A stretch of DNA of 51,016 nucleotides from Acidihalobacter sp. (GTDB taxonomy: Bacteria > Pseudomonadota > Gammaproteobacteria > DSM-5130 > Acidihalobacteraceae). The position numbers and the translations under genes are program-made. Numbering within the stretch: position 1 is the first letter of the stretch; the number at the start of each line of letters is the position of its first letter. Positions 1 to 9,259 of the stretch are shown piece by piece. The notes beneath the pieces were generated by a model. It saw only the letters and a program-made list of their open reading frames with translations. It was not told where the DNA came from and ran no database searches. The stretch lies in the NCBI GenBank assembly GCA_027013225.1, contig JALUXU010000042.1, positions 1 to 51,016 of the forward strand, read 5' to 3'.

Positions 1-102
1 ACAAAAGCTCATCCACTGACACCCGTTTTCACAAAATCATCGCCATGTAGTGCCACTCGGCGATTTTCTTTGCACCAACTGACTGAATTGCAAGCTACTT
101 TC

Positions 103-154
103 AGAGGGGGTGACAAAGATGGGTTAACAGCCCGAGATCACCCCTCCTTTTTTT
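103..154 (+). terminator. possible intrinsic terminator of a gene left of the window
   Basis: A G-rich arm near 103-113 can pair, with one bulged G, with the C-rich arm at 138-147, and a run of seven T follows at 148-154. The loop is long, about 25 bases, which weakens the case. The polarity fits a plus-strand transcript entering from the left, tail to tail with rimO. The rest of 1-192 shows no recognisable gene. Confidence 0.3.
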
Positions 155-192
155 CGAACCGCTGTTTGGCAGGAATTTGCGCAGAATACGGA

Positions 193-1512
193 TCAGCCTG
201 GAACGATTTTAGCCCACAAATCATGCGCGTCGGCATCAATCACCTCGACATTCAAAAAATCACCCGGCCGTGCATTGCATGCCCCATCAACGAAAACCAG
301 CCCGTCGATTTCCGGTGCATCGGAAATACTGCGCGCCGTCGCGCCCGCTTCACCAACCTCATCGACCAGCACCTGCAATCGCCGCCCGATCTTGCCTTGT
401 AGACGCGCCGCACTGATCTCGGCTTGGCGCGCCATGAAGCGTTCTAGGCGTTCTTGCTTGACCGCTTCGGGCACTGCGCCAGGCAGCGCGTTGGCCGCCG
501 CTCCTTCGACCGGCGAGTAAGCAAAGGCGCCGACCCGGTCAAGCATCGCTTCCTCGATAAACTCCAGAAGCAATTCGAAATCCTCTTCAGTTTCTCCAGG
601 AAAACCGACAATGAACGTACTGCGCAGCGTGAGGTCAGGACATTGCGCGCGCCAGCGTTGAATTCGCTCCAGCACTTTCTCGGCGGCGGCCGGGCGGCGC
701 ATGGCCTTGAGGATACGGGGGCTGCCGTGCTGTAAGGGCATGTCGAGATAGGACAAAATTTTGCCTTCGGCCATCAAGGGGATTAATGCATCGACATGGG
801 GATAGGGATAGACATAATGCAATCGCACCCATGCGCCTAGTTCACCCAGCGCCTCGGCCAGGGTTTGTATGTTGGATTTGAGCGGCCGCCCCCGCCAGAA
901 GCCGGTGCGGTAACCCTCATCGACCCCATAAGCCGAAGTATCCTGAGCGATGATCAAAAGCTCCCGCACTCCGGCTTTTACAAGATTTTCAGCCTCATCC
1001 ATGACCTCGCCGATCGGCCGACTGACCAGATCTCCGCGCATGCCGGGGATGATGCAAAAAGTGCAGCGGTGATTGCACCCTTCCGAGATTTTCAGGTAAG
1101 CATAATGTCTGGGTGTGAGCTTGACGCCTTGGGAAGGCACTAGGCTGGCGTAGGGATCATGCGGCGGTGGCAGGTGTTCATGAATGGCGCACATGACTTC
1201 TTCATAGGCATGTGGCCCGGTGACGGCCAAGACCGATGGATGGGTTTTGCGTATGCGCCCATCGTCCGCGCCCAGGCATCCGGTGACGATAACGCGGCCG
1301 TTTTGAGAAAGTGCCTCGCCGATTGCATCCAGAGACTCCTCCACCGCGGCATCAATGAACCCGCAAGTATTGACCACCACCAGATCGGCATCTTGGTAAC
1401 TCGACACGACCCGATACCCCTCGGCGCGGATCTGGGTGAGTATGCGTTCGGAATCGACCAGTGCTTTGGGACATCCCAAAGAAACCCATCCAATGCTTGC
1501 TACTGTCGTCAT
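193..1512 (-). CDS. rimO: ribosomal protein uS12 methylthiotransferase RimO
   Basis: Radical-SAM methylthiotransferase that puts a methylthio group on the conserved aspartate of ribosomal protein S12, using two [4Fe-4S] clusters. The 439-residue protein has the family's usual length. The N-terminal domain carries its three cluster cysteines at C14 (SLGCPKA), C50 (NTCGF) and C79 (TGCLG). The radical-SAM motif CNHRCTFC follows at 146-153, and the C-terminal 65 or so residues form a TRAM RNA-binding domain. The protein follows the RimO pattern ([12 protein letters not shown]) and not MiaB. It is transcribed away from the cytochrome b561 gene across a 164-base gap. ATG start. Confidence 0.95.
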   Translation of the reverse strand: MTTVASIGWVSLGCPKALVDSERILTQIRAEGYRVVSSYQDADLVVVNTCGFIDAAVEESLDAIGEALSQNGRVIVTGCLGADDGRIRKTHPSVLAVTGPHAYEEVMCAIHEHLPPPHDPYASLVPSQGVKLTPRHYAYLKISEGCNHRCTFCIIPGMRGDLVSRPIGEVMDEAENLVKAGVRELLIIAQDTSAYGVDEGYRTGFWRGRPLKSNIQTLAEALGELGAWVRLHYVYPYPHVDALIPLMAEGKILSYLDMPLQHGSPRILKAMRRPAAAEKVLERIQRWRAQCPDLTLRSTFIVGFPGETEEDFELLLEFIEEAMLDRVGAFAYSPVEGAAANALPGAVPEAVKQERLERFMARQAEISAARLQGKIGRRLQVLVDEVGEAGATARSISDAPEIDGLVFVDGACNARPGDFLNVEVIDADAHDLWAKIVPG

Positions 1513-1597
1513 ACGCTTTCGTCAGTACCTGTTCACACCATTGAATCATGCGCCATGGAACGCATGCCATGCATTGAGAAGATCTATCAAAACCATC

Positions 1598-1676
1598 CTT
1601 ACCAAGCGGTAAGGGACACTCTTGGGCACAGAGATTAATCTAATGTCGAATATTTCATCACATTAGGAGATTTGCT
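1598..1676 (+). promoter_or_regulatory. leader of cytochrome b561 with two inverted repeats
   Basis: The sequence shows a 6-base-arm palindrome (CTTACC-AAGC-GGTAAG) at 1598-1613. It also shows a 7-base-arm inverted repeat, CTAATGT and ACATTAG, at 1640-1646 and 1660-1666. The right arm of the second repeat runs into the Shine-Dalgarno AGGAG (1665-1669), seven bases before the ATG at 1677. It could be an operator or an RNA hairpin that limits ribosome access. Both functions are inferred. Confidence 0.4.
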
Positions 1677-2270
1677 ATGGGACTACGCTTTGAATCGAAT
1701 CCGTCCATCGAATCGCGCCCCAGCCTGCTTCTGCGCATGTTGCATTGGTCGGTCGCCTTGCTGGTGATTTTCCAGGGCCTTCTGGGTTTCGCCAATCTTC
1801 ATGTCGCCTGGTTCTATGAACAAAGAGCCACCACCATTGCTCTGCATGAAGAGGTTGGCGTGCTGATACTGTTGCTGACGGTGACCATGCTCGCTCTGCG
1901 CTGGGTAGAAGGGCGACGCTCTGGTCATGGCTTGGATCCCATGCAAACGCGGCTCGCTGCCTTGATGCACGCCGCATTGTATTTCCTGATTCTGAGCGAA
2001 AGCCTATTCGGCATCTGGATCGTCGGCCTGCTCGGCCACCCCCTGACTTTTTTCCTGTGGCATGTTTCCTTGCCCGTATTGCCCAATCCTCGAGCCGTTT
2101 TCGAAGGCGGGCTGATGCAAGTCCACGCCGCGATTGCCGCTGCCTTGGCGTCCGCCGCTGTTTTACATGCCTTGGCCGCCTTGCACCATCACTACATATT
2201 GGGTGACGATGTGCTGCGACGGATGCTGCCTTGGAACAAACTGACCCGCCGGGTCATGGCCTCACGCTAA
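1677..2270 (+). CDS. cytochrome b561 family di-heme membrane protein
   Basis: A 197-residue integral membrane protein with four hydrophobic helices, of the bacterial cytochrome b561 (CybB) family. Such proteins bind two b-type hemes and pass electrons to or from the quinone pool. Candidate heme ligands are H23 (RMLHW), H57 (ALHEE), H98 (LMHAALY) and H150 or H164, one or two per helix as the family requires. The histidine-rich tail of helix four (HALAALHHH) and the end motif DDVLRRMLP are typical. An AGGAG ribosome site sits seven bases before the ATG. The gene stands alone, divergent from rimO and convergent with tatC. Its physiological partner cannot be read from the context. Confidence 0.85.
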   Translation: MGLRFESNPSIESRPSLLLRMLHWSVALLVIFQGLLGFANLHVAWFYEQRATTIALHEEVGVLILLLTVTMLALRWVEGRRSGHGLDPMQTRLAALMHAALYFLILSESLFGIWIVGLLGHPLTFFLWHVSLPVLPNPRAVFEGGLMQVHAAIAAALASAAVLHALAALHHHYILGDDVLRRMLPWNKLTRRVMASR

Positions 2271-2309
2271 GCTGAATCACCCCTACGTCCGCCGCTGTAA
2301 GCCGATAAC

Positions 2310-2340
2310 ATGCTGATTACAATAATGTTGTCGTCAGCAT
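2310..2340. repeat. nested inverted repeat between convergent genes
   Basis: ATGCTGA (2310-2316) pairs with TCAGCAT (2334-2340), and inside it ACAA (2319-2322) pairs with TTGT (2328-2331) around a five-base loop. It lies between the ends of the cytochrome b561 and tatC genes. It may act as a shared bidirectional terminator, but it is AT-rich and has no T tract, so this is uncertain. Confidence 0.4.
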
Positions 2341-2378
2341 ACTTTCACCCTCGATGCTTATAGACGACTCTCGGCGCA

Positions 2379-3263
2379 TCATTCCGATCGATTTCTGGAA
2401 TGCAGGCGTTCTTCTTCCTCGGCGGCCTTGTCAAGTTCCTCTTCCATGGCTTCTGCGTCCATGGATTCATCATTCGCCTCCTGAGCCTCCCTGGCTTTGC
2501 TGCGTCGGTAAACTACTCTGGAAGCGATGACCCCCGCCTCGAACAGCACGATCAGCGGAATCGCAAGAGAAACCTGTGAAAGCACGTCCGGTGGTGTAAT
2601 CAGCATGGCCACCACGAATGCACCAACGATCACATAAGGGCGCGCTTTTACCAGCTTGTCAGGCGTGACCACGCCCATCGCCGTCAGCAACACCACCGCC
2701 ACCGGCACCTCGAAAGCGGCACCGAAGGCCAGAAACATATTGGTTACGAAACCCAGATAGGCCCCGATGTCGGTCATGATCTTGACGCCCGCAGGAGAAG
2801 CATGGGCGAAAAACCGGAACATCATCGGAAACACAATGAAATAAGCAAATGCCATGCCCGTATAGAACAGAACGATGCTCGATATCAGCAGAGGCAGCGC
2901 CATGCGCTTTTCATGACGGTAGAGCCCAGGGGCGATGAATGCCCACACCTGATACAGCAGATAAGGCACCGTAATGACGATGGAAAGCAAGAAGACCAGC
3001 TTGATCGGAACGATAAACGGGGAAGCCACGTCGATAGCGATCATGCTGTCACCGTGGGGCAACTGTGACATCAAGGGGCCCGCCAACCACTCATAGAACC
3101 GATTGGCGAAAGGTGAAAGGGCGATAAACACGACCAGCACCGCAGCTATTGATCGCAGCAAACGCGAACGCAACTCAATCAGGTGCTCCATCAAACCAGA
3201 CAGGCCGGAAGATTCATCTTCTTCAGGCGCCTGTTGGTGCTGGTTTTGGGTTTTATCGTTCAT
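2379..3263 (-). CDS. tatC: Sec-independent protein translocase subunit TatC
   Basis: TatC is the six-helix receptor that binds twin-arginine signal peptides and recruits TatA to export folded proteins. The 294-residue sequence starts the conserved region with LMEHLIELRSRLLRS (near residues 25-39), holding the glutamate and arginine needed for signal-peptide recognition. Six hydrophobic segments follow. The C-terminal 50 residues are an unusually long charged tail rich in Glu, Lys and Arg (repeated EE and EEE runs). Such tails occur in other gammaproteobacterial TatC proteins and should be cytoplasmic. It is the last gene of the his-tat series, 67 bases after tatB. Confidence 0.97.
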   Translation of the reverse strand: MNDKTQNQHQQAPEEDESSGLSGLMEHLIELRSRLLRSIAAVLVVFIALSPFANRFYEWLAGPLMSQLPHGDSMIAIDVASPFIVPIKLVFLLSIVITVPYLLYQVWAFIAPGLYRHEKRMALPLLISSIVLFYTGMAFAYFIVFPMMFRFFAHASPAGVKIMTDIGAYLGFVTNMFLAFGAAFEVPVAVVLLTAMGVVTPDKLVKARPYVIVGAFVVAMLITPPDVLSQVSLAIPLIVLFEAGVIASRVVYRRSKAREAQEANDESMDAEAMEEELDKAAEEEERLHSRNRSE

Positions 3264-3330
3264 AGGTCCGGGTTACTGGAAAATCCAAAGGGATGACAAG
3301 AACCAATGGAAAAGTCATTGTTGGGGAATC

Positions 3331-3807
3331 TCAGGAAGCAGCGCGGGGTTTGTCGTGGCGCGCCTCTTGAGATTCTTTTGCGGAGGTGGCCGATGCGGCT
3401 GAGTCTTTTTCTTGCTCATCGGGATGAAGGGTTTCCGGGAAAGAATTTGACGAAGGGAAATCGCCCGTCTCACCCTTGTTTCGATCTACAAGCGCTTGTT
3501 CGGCTTGTTCACCCGTCGCCTTGACTTCCTGATCGATATCTTCGATCTCTTTGTTGACCTGGGTACGGGTGTCCTTGAGCATATCGCGCAACTCACGGAT
3601 CTCTTCTTCCTGCTTGCTGAGCATGCTGCGAAATTCTTCGGCATTGAGTTCGCGTTCGATCTCGGATCGAACGGTATTGGCGTAACGCCTGAGCTTGGCT
3701 ATCCAGTAACCGGCCTTTCGCGCCAGTTCAGGCAAGCGTTCCGGCCCAAACACGATCAAGGCAACGATAAAGATGAGCAGCAGCTCGGTGAAACCGGAGT
3801 CAAACAT
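3331..3807 (-). CDS. tatB: Sec-independent protein translocase subunit TatB
   Basis: TatB partners TatC in the twin-arginine receptor complex. The 158-residue protein has one N-terminal membrane helix (MFDSGFTELLLIFIVALIV), the hinge FGPERLPELARKAG, and a long amphipathic and coiled-coil region rich in Glu and Arg. The FGPERLP hinge and the E8 position distinguish TatB from TatA. The C-terminal third is low-complexity, polar and probably disordered. A GGAGG ribosome site lies six bases upstream of the ATG. It follows tatA by 29 bases. Confidence 0.95.
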   Translation of the reverse strand: MFDSGFTELLLIFIVALIVFGPERLPELARKAGYWIAKLRRYANTVRSEIERELNAEEFRSMLSKQEEEIRELRDMLKDTRTQVNKEIEDIDQEVKATGEQAEQALVDRNKGETGDFPSSNSFPETLHPDEQEKDSAASATSAKESQEARHDKPRAAS

Positions 3808-3836
3808 CTACCGCCTCCGCGGCTCGCGCGAGCGAC

Positions 3837-4088
3837 TCATGTCTTGTGATTGGCGTCGTCTTTTTCGTGCGTTTCGGACTTGGCGTCGAACACGCGCGCT
3901 TTGCTGTCGTCAGTGATCTGCTCAGGCGGCTCGTTTTTCTTGACCGCATCGTCTTCATCCTGCATGGCTTTCTTGAAGCTCTTTACTGCAGACCCGAGAT
4001 CACCGCCCACATTGCGCAGTTTTTTCGTGCCAAATACCAGCACGACCACCAACAACAACACCAACCATTCATATCCACCAGGAATCAT
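3837..4088 (-). CDS. tatA: Sec-independent protein translocase subunit TatA
   Basis: TatA oligomerises to form the transport pore of the twin-arginine system. The protein has 83 residues: a short periplasmic N-terminus, one membrane helix ([17 protein letters not shown]), then an amphipathic helix ([12 protein letters not shown]) and an acidic tail. [14 protein letters not shown] is the TatA signature. The ATG at 4088 is preferred over an in-frame GTG one codon upstream because GGAG lies eight bases before it. First tat gene, following hisE by 53 bases, so tat expression may depend partly on the his promoter. Confidence 0.95.
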   Translation of the reverse strand: MIPGGYEWLVLLLVVVLVFGTKKLRNVGGDLGSAVKSFKKAMQDEDDAVKKNEPPEQITDDSKARVFDAKSETHEKDDANHKT

Positions 4089-4141
4089 CACTATTCTCCA
4101 TATTCGCTCGCGGGTCGCGCATTCCGCCCCGTACTCCTTAA

Positions 4142-4492
4142 CTATTTACAGCCTTTCCCAACAAGACTGCCCGTTTTGCTTCGCCGAGCTTTTTCCTCGA
4201 GACCGGAAACCCCCATGCGGCGGGACAATTCTGCCAACACATCATCTGGACCCAAGTCTTCCTCGGCCAGGAGGATCAAAGTATGAAACCAAAGATCGGC
4301 CACCTCGTAAACAAGCTTTTCTGGCACACCATCCTTGGCCGCCATGACCGTTTCCGTAGCTTCCTCCCCAACCTTCTTCAAAATGGCGTCGAGCCCCTTG
4401 GCATACAGGCCAGCGACGTAGGATTCATCCGCCGAAGCCGTTTTGCGACTTTCCAATACATCCGCCAAGCGCCGCAATACGTCATTTTCCAT
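4142..4492 (-). CDS. hisE: phosphoribosyl-ATP pyrophosphatase HisE
   Basis: Second step of histidine synthesis: hydrolyses phosphoribosyl-ATP to phosphoribosyl-AMP and pyrophosphate. The 116-residue protein is all-alpha and carries the MazG-like metal-binding pattern: [11 protein letters not shown] near residues 39-49, then [11 protein letters not shown] near 62-72. These hold the acidic residues that bind magnesium. HisE is a separate protein here and not fused to HisI as in enterics. Its start overlaps the end of hisI by 11 bases, so the pair is probably translationally coupled. Confidence 0.95.
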   Translation of the reverse strand: MENDVLRRLADVLESRKTASADESYVAGLYAKGLDAILKKVGEEATETVMAAKDGVPEKLVYEVADLWFHTLILLAEEDLGPDDVLAELSRRMGVSGLEEKARRSKTGSLVGKGCK

Positions 4493-4931
4493 AGATTGCC
4501 TCCGGCGGCTTCAAAACGGGCTCCACGCTTTGCCAAAGCGAATTCTCCAATCGCCTGTAGAAGCACCGGTGACGGCCGGTATGACAGGCGATCCCGCCTT
4601 GCTGGCGTACGCTCAGCAGCAGGGCATCGCCGTCACAATCGAGGCGAATATCCTCCACAATCTGCACATGGCCGGAAGTTTCACCCTTGTGCCAGAGACG
4701 CTTTCGGGAACGCGACCAGTAAACCGCTTCGCCCCGCTCGACCGTACGCGCGAGCGCTTCGCGGTTCATCCATGCCAGCATCAAAACCTGGCCACTGTCG
4801 GCATCTTGAGTTATGACGGGCACCAAACCCTCTGTATTCCATGCAATGGCATCGAGAAAACCGGAAGAAACGTTCGCCTCGCCGCGCTTGCTGGATTTCA
4901 TTGAATTCGATTCGGCCATATTAATGAGCAT
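4482..4931 (-). CDS. hisI: phosphoribosyl-AMP cyclohydrolase HisI
   Basis: Third step of histidine synthesis: opens the adenine ring of phosphoribosyl-AMP. Conserved signatures are [30 protein letters not shown] and the zinc-binding cysteines in DCDGDALLL and [10 protein letters not shown]. The open frame allows 149 residues. Downstream starts at 4919 and 4901 would give 145 or 139. No ribosome site decides between them, and the N-terminal 20 residues are not conserved in the family. It sits between hisF and hisE in the same direction. Confidence 0.95.
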   Translation of the reverse strand: MLINMAESNSMKSSKRGEANVSSGFLDAIAWNTEGLVPVITQDADSGQVLMLAWMNREALARTVERGEAVYWSRSRKRLWHKGETSGHVQIVEDIRLDCDGDALLLSVRQQGGIACHTGRHRCFYRRLENSLWQSVEPVLKPPEAIYGK

Positions 4932-4945
4932 ACCACGCAGCTGGA

Positions 4946-5716
4946 TCAGTCGCGCACTTCAATACCGTGGAAGGCCATGCAGGCCTTGGCTTCGCTCACA
5001 GTATACTCGCCGAAATGAAAGATGCTTGCCGCAAGCACGGCATCCGCACCGCCTTCCAGCACGCCTTCGACCAGATGCTGCAGGTTTCCCACCCCACCCG
5101 AGGCAATCAGAGGCACGTTGACCGATTCATTCACGGCCTGCATCAAAGCCAGATCGAAACCTTCCCGGGTTCCATCCCGATCCATGCTTGTCACCAGGAG
5201 CTCACCCGCTCCGTATGCGGCCATGCGCTGTGACCATTCGAGCACATCAATGCCCGTGGCGCGGCGTCCGCCATGGGTGAAAACATCCCAGCGACCAGGC
5301 GCTTCAAAAGCGACTTTTTTGGCGTCGATGGCCACAACAATACATTGACTGCCGAAGCGTGCTGCAGCTTCGGCGACGAATTCGGGCCGGGCCACAGCGG
5401 CCGTGTTAATTGCGACCTTGTCCGCACCGGCATTGAGAAGACGCCTGATATCTTCCAGCGTGCGCACACCGCCGCCCACGGTCAACGGGATGAACACCTG
5501 GGCAGCGACTGCTTCCACCACATGGGCCATCGTATCCCGTTCTTCGCTACTGGCTGTAATATCGAGGAAGGTGATCTCATCTGCTCCCTGCTCGTAATAC
5601 CGGCGGGCGATCTCTACCGGATCGCCGGCATCGCGAATATCGACGAAGCGCACGCCCTTGACCACGCGGCCGGCATCGACATCCAGGCAGGGAATGATGC
5701 GTTTTGCAAGCGCCAT
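4946..5716 (-). CDS. hisF: imidazole glycerol phosphate synthase cyclase subunit HisF
   Basis: HisF takes ammonia from HisH and converts PRFAR to imidazole glycerol phosphate and AICAR, linking histidine and purine synthesis. The 256-residue (beta-alpha)8 barrel starts [20 protein letters not shown], holding the catalytic Asp of the CLDV motif. The second catalytic Asp lies in TSMDRDGT, and phosphate-binding loops lie at GGGVR and ASGGVG. Length is exactly that of the family. It follows hisA by 11 bases. Confidence 0.97.
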   Translation of the reverse strand: MALAKRIIPCLDVDAGRVVKGVRFVDIRDAGDPVEIARRYYEQGADEITFLDITASSEERDTMAHVVEAVAAQVFIPLTVGGGVRTLEDIRRLLNAGADKVAINTAAVARPEFVAEAAARFGSQCIVVAIDAKKVAFEAPGRWDVFTHGGRRATGIDVLEWSQRMAAYGAGELLVTSMDRDGTREGFDLALMQAVNESVNVPLIASGGVGNLQHLVEGVLEGGADAVLAASIFHFGEYTVSEAKACMAFHGIEVRD

Positions 5717-5727
5717 GGTCAGCGTCC

Positions 5728-6462
5728 CTAGCAGAACTCGTCAGAGAATTTTTGTGCCGCGGCGAAATCCAGCGTCCCCTCGTACAAGGCTCGACCGATA
5801 ATCACGCCGGACACGCCTTCTTCCTCGACGGCGCACAAGGCTTCTATGTCAGCCAGCTTGCCTACGCCGCCTGAGGCAATTACCGGCACATTGACTGCCT
5901 GGGCCAGTCGCACCGTGGCATCCACATTCGGCCCACTGAGCATGCCATCGCGACTGATGTCGGTATAAATGATAGCGGCCACGCCATCGTCCTCGAAGCG
6001 CTTGGCCAGGTCGATCACGTCATGATTGGAAAGCTTGGACCAGCCATCGATAGCCACCTTGCCGTCGCGGGCATCAAGGCCGACGATGATATGGCCGGGA
6101 AAATCCAGGCATAGATCGTTGACAAAGTGGGGCGTCGCCACGGCTTTAGTGCCGATGATGACATACTGTACGCCGGCATCGAGATAGGATTGCGCGGTTT
6201 CTTCGTCGCGCACCCCACCTCCCACCTGTATGGGCAATTCTGGAAATGCCCTTGCGATGGCTTCCACCACTTTTGCATTGCGCCGGCCGCCGGCCAAGGC
6301 CCCGTCCAGATCGACCAAGTGCAGCCTACGGGCGCCAGCTTCTACCCACTGGGCAGCCATGGCGACCGGATCTTCTGAAAAGACGGTCGCATCATCCATG
6401 CGGCCTTGGCGCAAACGCACGCAACGCCCGTCCTTGATGTCGATGGCGGGTATCAACAACAT
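5728..6462 (-). CDS. hisA: ProFAR isomerase HisA
   Basis: Isomerises ProFAR to PRFAR, the HisF substrate. The 244-residue barrel starts [20 protein letters not shown], with the catalytic Asp in PAIDIK. The second catalytic Asp is in YTDISRDGM, with phosphate loops at GGGVRD and SGGVG. The open frame reaches upstream to 6861, but that extension overlaps hisH and is unlike HisA. The ATG at 6462 has a good GGAGAGAGGAA ribosome site and gives the family's length. Similar in fold to HisF next door, as is general for this pair. Confidence 0.97.
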   Translation of the reverse strand: MLLIPAIDIKDGRCVRLRQGRMDDATVFSEDPVAMAAQWVEAGARRLHLVDLDGALAGGRRNAKVVEAIARAFPELPIQVGGGVRDEETAQSYLDAGVQYVIIGTKAVATPHFVNDLCLDFPGHIIVGLDARDGKVAIDGWSKLSNHDVIDLAKRFEDDGVAAIIYTDISRDGMLSGPNVDATVRLAQAVNVPVIASGGVGKLADIEALCAVEEEGVSGVIIGRALYEGTLDFAAAQKFSDEFC

Positions 6463-6502
6463 GACGCTATTCCTCTCTCCTGGGTAGCCGTTAAGGTAAA
6501 AA

Positions 6503-7156
6503 TCAACCGGCGGAGCCATCCCAGCGGGCAAAATTTGCCAGCAGGCGCAGACCGGCTTCGGCGCTTTTTTCTGGATGACATTGAATGGCGAATACATTTT
6601 CGTGCGCCAAGGTGGAGCAAAAAGGCAGCACATAATTCGTGGTTCCTGCGATGAGCACATGATCCGTGGGATCGACATAGTAACTATGAACAAAATAGAA
6701 GCGGGCGCCAGATTCGATGCCTCGCCAAAGCGGATGAACTCGTGTTTGCTCCACGCGATTCCATCCCATATGAGGAATCTTGAGGCGGCTGCCGTCTCGA
6801 GGATCACGGGGAGATTCACCGAAATGGCGCACCTCGCCCGCATAGAGGCCGAGGCATTCAATGCCGCCGTTTTCCTCGCTGCGCTCCATCAGAACCTGCA
6901 TTCCCATGCACACGCCGAGGAAGGGTTTCGTTCTGAATGCCTCACGCACCGCTTCCTCGAGGCCGTGCGCCCGCAGTTCCCGCATACAGTCCCGGGCCGC
7001 GCCCTGGCCTGGGAAAATCACGCGGTCCGCGGCCAAGACAGCTTCAGGATCCGAAGTCACCAAGATACGATCTCCGGGAGGCGCGACTTGCCTCAGAGCA
7101 TTTTCTACCGAACGCAAATTACCCATTGCGTAATCAATGATTGCCAATTCAGCCAT
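6503..7156 (-). CDS. hisH: imidazole glycerol phosphate synthase glutaminase subunit HisH
   Basis: Class I glutamine amidotransferase that supplies ammonia to HisF. The 217-residue protein has the oxyanion region PGQGAARDC, the nucleophile cysteine in GVCMGMQ, and the His-Glu pair of the triad in QCHPEKS near residue 195. [10 protein letters not shown] at the N-terminus is typical. It sits 40 bases upstream of hisA and 57 bases downstream of hisB. Confidence 0.97.
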   Translation of the reverse strand: MAELAIIDYAMGNLRSVENALRQVAPPGDRILVTSDPEAVLAADRVIFPGQGAARDCMRELRAHGLEEAVREAFRTKPFLGVCMGMQVLMERSEENGGIECLGLYAGEVRHFGESPRDPRDGSRLKIPHMGWNRVEQTRVHPLWRGIESGARFYFVHSYYVDPTDHVLIAGTTNYVLPFCSTLAHENVFAIQCHPEKSAEAGLRLLANFARWDGSAG

Positions 7157-7213
7157 GCTTGCAAAACTTCAGTATTCTTCGTCGCAGAAATTTCGTGACT
7201 GCCATCCCGCACC

Positions 7214-7807
7214 TCAAAGCGCGCCCTTGGTGGAGGGAAGCTGATCCGACCCTCGCGGGTCGGGCTCCGCTGCTGCTCGCAAGGCGCGTCCTAGCGCCTT
7301 GAATACGGTTTCCGCGATATGATGGGCGTTACGGCCTCGCAGGCCATCGACATGCAGCGTCATGCGCGCATGATTGACCAGCGCCTGCAGGAATTCGTGA
7401 ATGAGATCGGTATCGAAGCCACCCACGCTGGCGCGCCGGTAATCAACTTTATGGACCAAACCGGGGCGACCGGAAAAATCGACCACCACCCGCGACAGCG
7501 CCTCGTCCAGCGGGACATAGGCGTGCCCGTAGCGGCGAATGCCTCGCTTGTCTCCCAGAGCTTCCGCCAACGCCAGTCCCATCCCGATACCGACATCCTC
7601 CACGGTGTGGTGGGCATCCACATGCAAGTCACCCTCGGCTTCGATCGTCAAATCGATCAAACCATGGCGCCCCACCTGATCGAGCATGTGATCGAAAAAC
7701 GGGATGCCCGTTGTGATGCGCGTCGTTCCCTGTCCATCGAGGTTCAACTGCACATTGACGCGGGTTTCCAGGGTCTGTCGTTTGACTGCTGCGATACGCT
7801 GGGACAT
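7214..7807 (-). CDS. hisB: imidazoleglycerol-phosphate dehydratase HisB
   Basis: Dehydrates imidazole glycerol phosphate to imidazole acetol phosphate with two bound manganese ions. The 197-residue protein is the stand-alone dehydratase, without the phosphatase domain fused to it in enterics. Metal-binding repeats are visible as [23 protein letters not shown] and [19 protein letters not shown]. The open frame extends to 7879, but the ATG at 7807 ([15 protein letters not shown]) matches the family N-terminus. First gene of the his-tat series. The 185 bases between it and fnr must hold its promoter, but I see no convincing -35/-10 pair. Confidence 0.96.
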   Translation of the reverse strand: MSQRIAAVKRQTLETRVNVQLNLDGQGTTRITTGIPFFDHMLDQVGRHGLIDLTIEAEGDLHVDAHHTVEDVGIGMGLALAEALGDKRGIRRYGHAYVPLDEALSRVVVDFSGRPGLVHKVDYRRASVGGFDTDLIHEFLQALVNHARMTLHVDGLRGRNAHHIAETVFKALGRALRAAAEPDPRGSDQLPSTKGAL

Positions 7808-7992
7808 GATTAAAAAACAGCTTAATTGGAGTTTGAGAATAGCATATCTGGCATCTTCTGAAAGCCATCTAGAATACAACCTGTATGGTTCTTTTATGCT
7901 TTACTTATGAGCAAGCCTGGATCATGAACGGGTGAAAAGGCGCATCAATCGCCCCATGCCAGATAAATCCCGCCTGCAACCCGCGAGATAAC

Positions 7993-8757
7993 ATGAACGA
8001 AGAGAAAGTCATCACCCTGAACAGCCTTGCCAAAGCCTGCGCCGACTGCCACCTGCAGGACGTATGTCTGCCCATAGGGATTTCCCGGAAGGATATGCAA
8101 CGGCTTGACGACATCATAAAACGCAAACGCCCACTGCCGGCTGGCCAGGCTCTCTTCCGCCAAGGAGAAGATTTTCGCGCCCTATACGCCATTCGCTCGG
8201 GTTCATTCAAAAGCGTTGTTTACGAAAATAATGGCCGAGAAAGCATTAATGCATTCCATTTCCCAGGAGAGATCCTCGGCCTTGACTCTATCAGTGAAAG
8301 AAGCTGCCCGAGCTCGGCCATCTCTCTGGAAACCAGCAGCGTGTGCGAACTTCCCTTTGAAGAGCTCGAAGAACTCGCTCAACATATTAAAGGGCTGCAA
8401 CATCAACTGCTACGCATCATGAGTCGTGAGATCAAAGCCGAGGACGCTTTCTTGCGCTCGCTTACGCATCGCAGCGCCGATCAGCGTCTTGCCAGTTTCA
8501 TCATCAACCTGGCAGAGCGCCGAGGCAACCACGGCTATTCCAACCACGAATTCAAGCTCGCCATGTCTCGTAGCGATATCGCCAATTATCTTGGCCTCGC
8601 CGTGGAAACCATAAGCCGACTTTTCACGCGTTTTCAAAACGAGGGACTACTGGAAATACGGCGAAAAAAACTCAAGATATTAAAACCGGAAGCCCTGATG
8701 GTAACGGCAAGAACCGGATCCGATAGCGACAAGCCGGATTCGAATCTGGCAAAGTAA
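7993..8757 (+). CDS. fnr: FNR-type oxygen-sensing transcription regulator
   Basis: Crp/Fnr-family regulator that switches genes for anaerobic or low-oxygen growth. The 254-residue protein has the cysteine pattern of true [4Fe-4S] FNR: C16, C19 and C25 (CADCHLQDVC) plus C118 (SSVCELPF). All are offset by exactly four residues from the E. coli cluster ligands. A cyclic-nucleotide-binding-type fold follows. Its helix-turn-helix has VETISRLFTRFQ, whose Glu, Ser and Arg are the residues that read TTGAT half-sites. Oxygen should disassemble the cluster and the dimer, as in the family. It is divergent from hisB and convergent with dtd; no target gene is adjacent. Confidence 0.93.
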   Translation: MNEEKVITLNSLAKACADCHLQDVCLPIGISRKDMQRLDDIIKRKRPLPAGQALFRQGEDFRALYAIRSGSFKSVVYENNGRESINAFHFPGEILGLDSISERSCPSSAISLETSSVCELPFEELEELAQHIKGLQHQLLRIMSREIKAEDAFLRSLTHRSADQRLASFIINLAERRGNHGYSNHEFKLAMSRSDIANYLGLAVETISRLFTRFQNEGLLEIRRKKLKILKPEALMVTARTGSDSDKPDSNLAK

Positions 8758-8809
8758 CCCGAAGAGTTCGTTTAACAGGGTGGAATCACTGTAGAGGCTG
8801 CATCCGGCA

Positions 8810-9259
8810 TCATTCCTGGGGAACCGTCCTCAGCCAGAATGTCACTGGCCCATCGTTGACCAGCTCGACCTGCATGTGCGCGCCGAAGCGGCCGCTCGCG
8901 ACGGCTGGATGCTTCCTGCGCGCCTGACGAAGAAAACCATCGAAAAGCTCACGCCCCACTTTTGGATCGGCGGCGGGCTCGAACGATGGGCGCAAACCCT
9001 TGCGCGTATCCGCAGCGAGCGTAAATTGCGGCACGATCAGCAAGTCACCGCCAACATCGGCAAGCGCGAGGTTCATTCTGCCTCGCGCATCAGGGAAAAT
9101 ACGGTATTTCAGCACCCGTTCGAGCAATTTTTCGGCTTCCCGATCGCTGTCGCCGCGCTCGATGCCCAGGAAAACCAACAGTCCGCTACTGACCCGCGCG
9201 ATGACTTCGCCCTCCACACGCACAGCGGCGCTGCTGACCCGTTGCAGCAATGCGATCAT
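8810..9259 (-). CDS. dtd: D-aminoacyl-tRNA deacylase
   Basis: Removes D-amino acids wrongly charged to tRNA. The 149-residue protein matches the family's length. The C-terminal NDGPVTFWL carries the cis-Gly-Pro motif (NxGPxT) that gives chiral selectivity. The other conserved motif, normally SQFTL, reads PQFTLAADT here. Its start overlaps the stop of pip by four bases (ATGA), so the two are co-translated in the order pip-dtd. Confidence 0.93.
   Translation of the reverse strand: MIALLQRVSSAAVRVEGEVIARVSSGLLVFLGIERGDSDREAEKLLERVLKYRIFPDARGRMNLALADVGGDLLIVPQFTLAADTRKGLRPSFEPAADPKVGRELFDGFLRQARRKHPAVASGRFGAHMQVELVNDGPVTFWLRTVPQE

Noticed and set aside
70-402. Small plus-strand open frame at the left edge
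   Set aside because: It mostly lies antisense to the rimO 3' end, and its first part covers the possible terminator hairpin.
6463-6861. N-terminal extension of HisA to 377 residues
   Set aside because: The added part overlaps hisH, is not HisA-like, and the internal ATG at 6462 has a good ribosome site.
7808-7992. FNR-binding site (TTGAT-N4-ATCAA) controlling fnr or hisB
   Set aside because: Only single half-site-like words (ATCAA) occur; no spaced pair fits.
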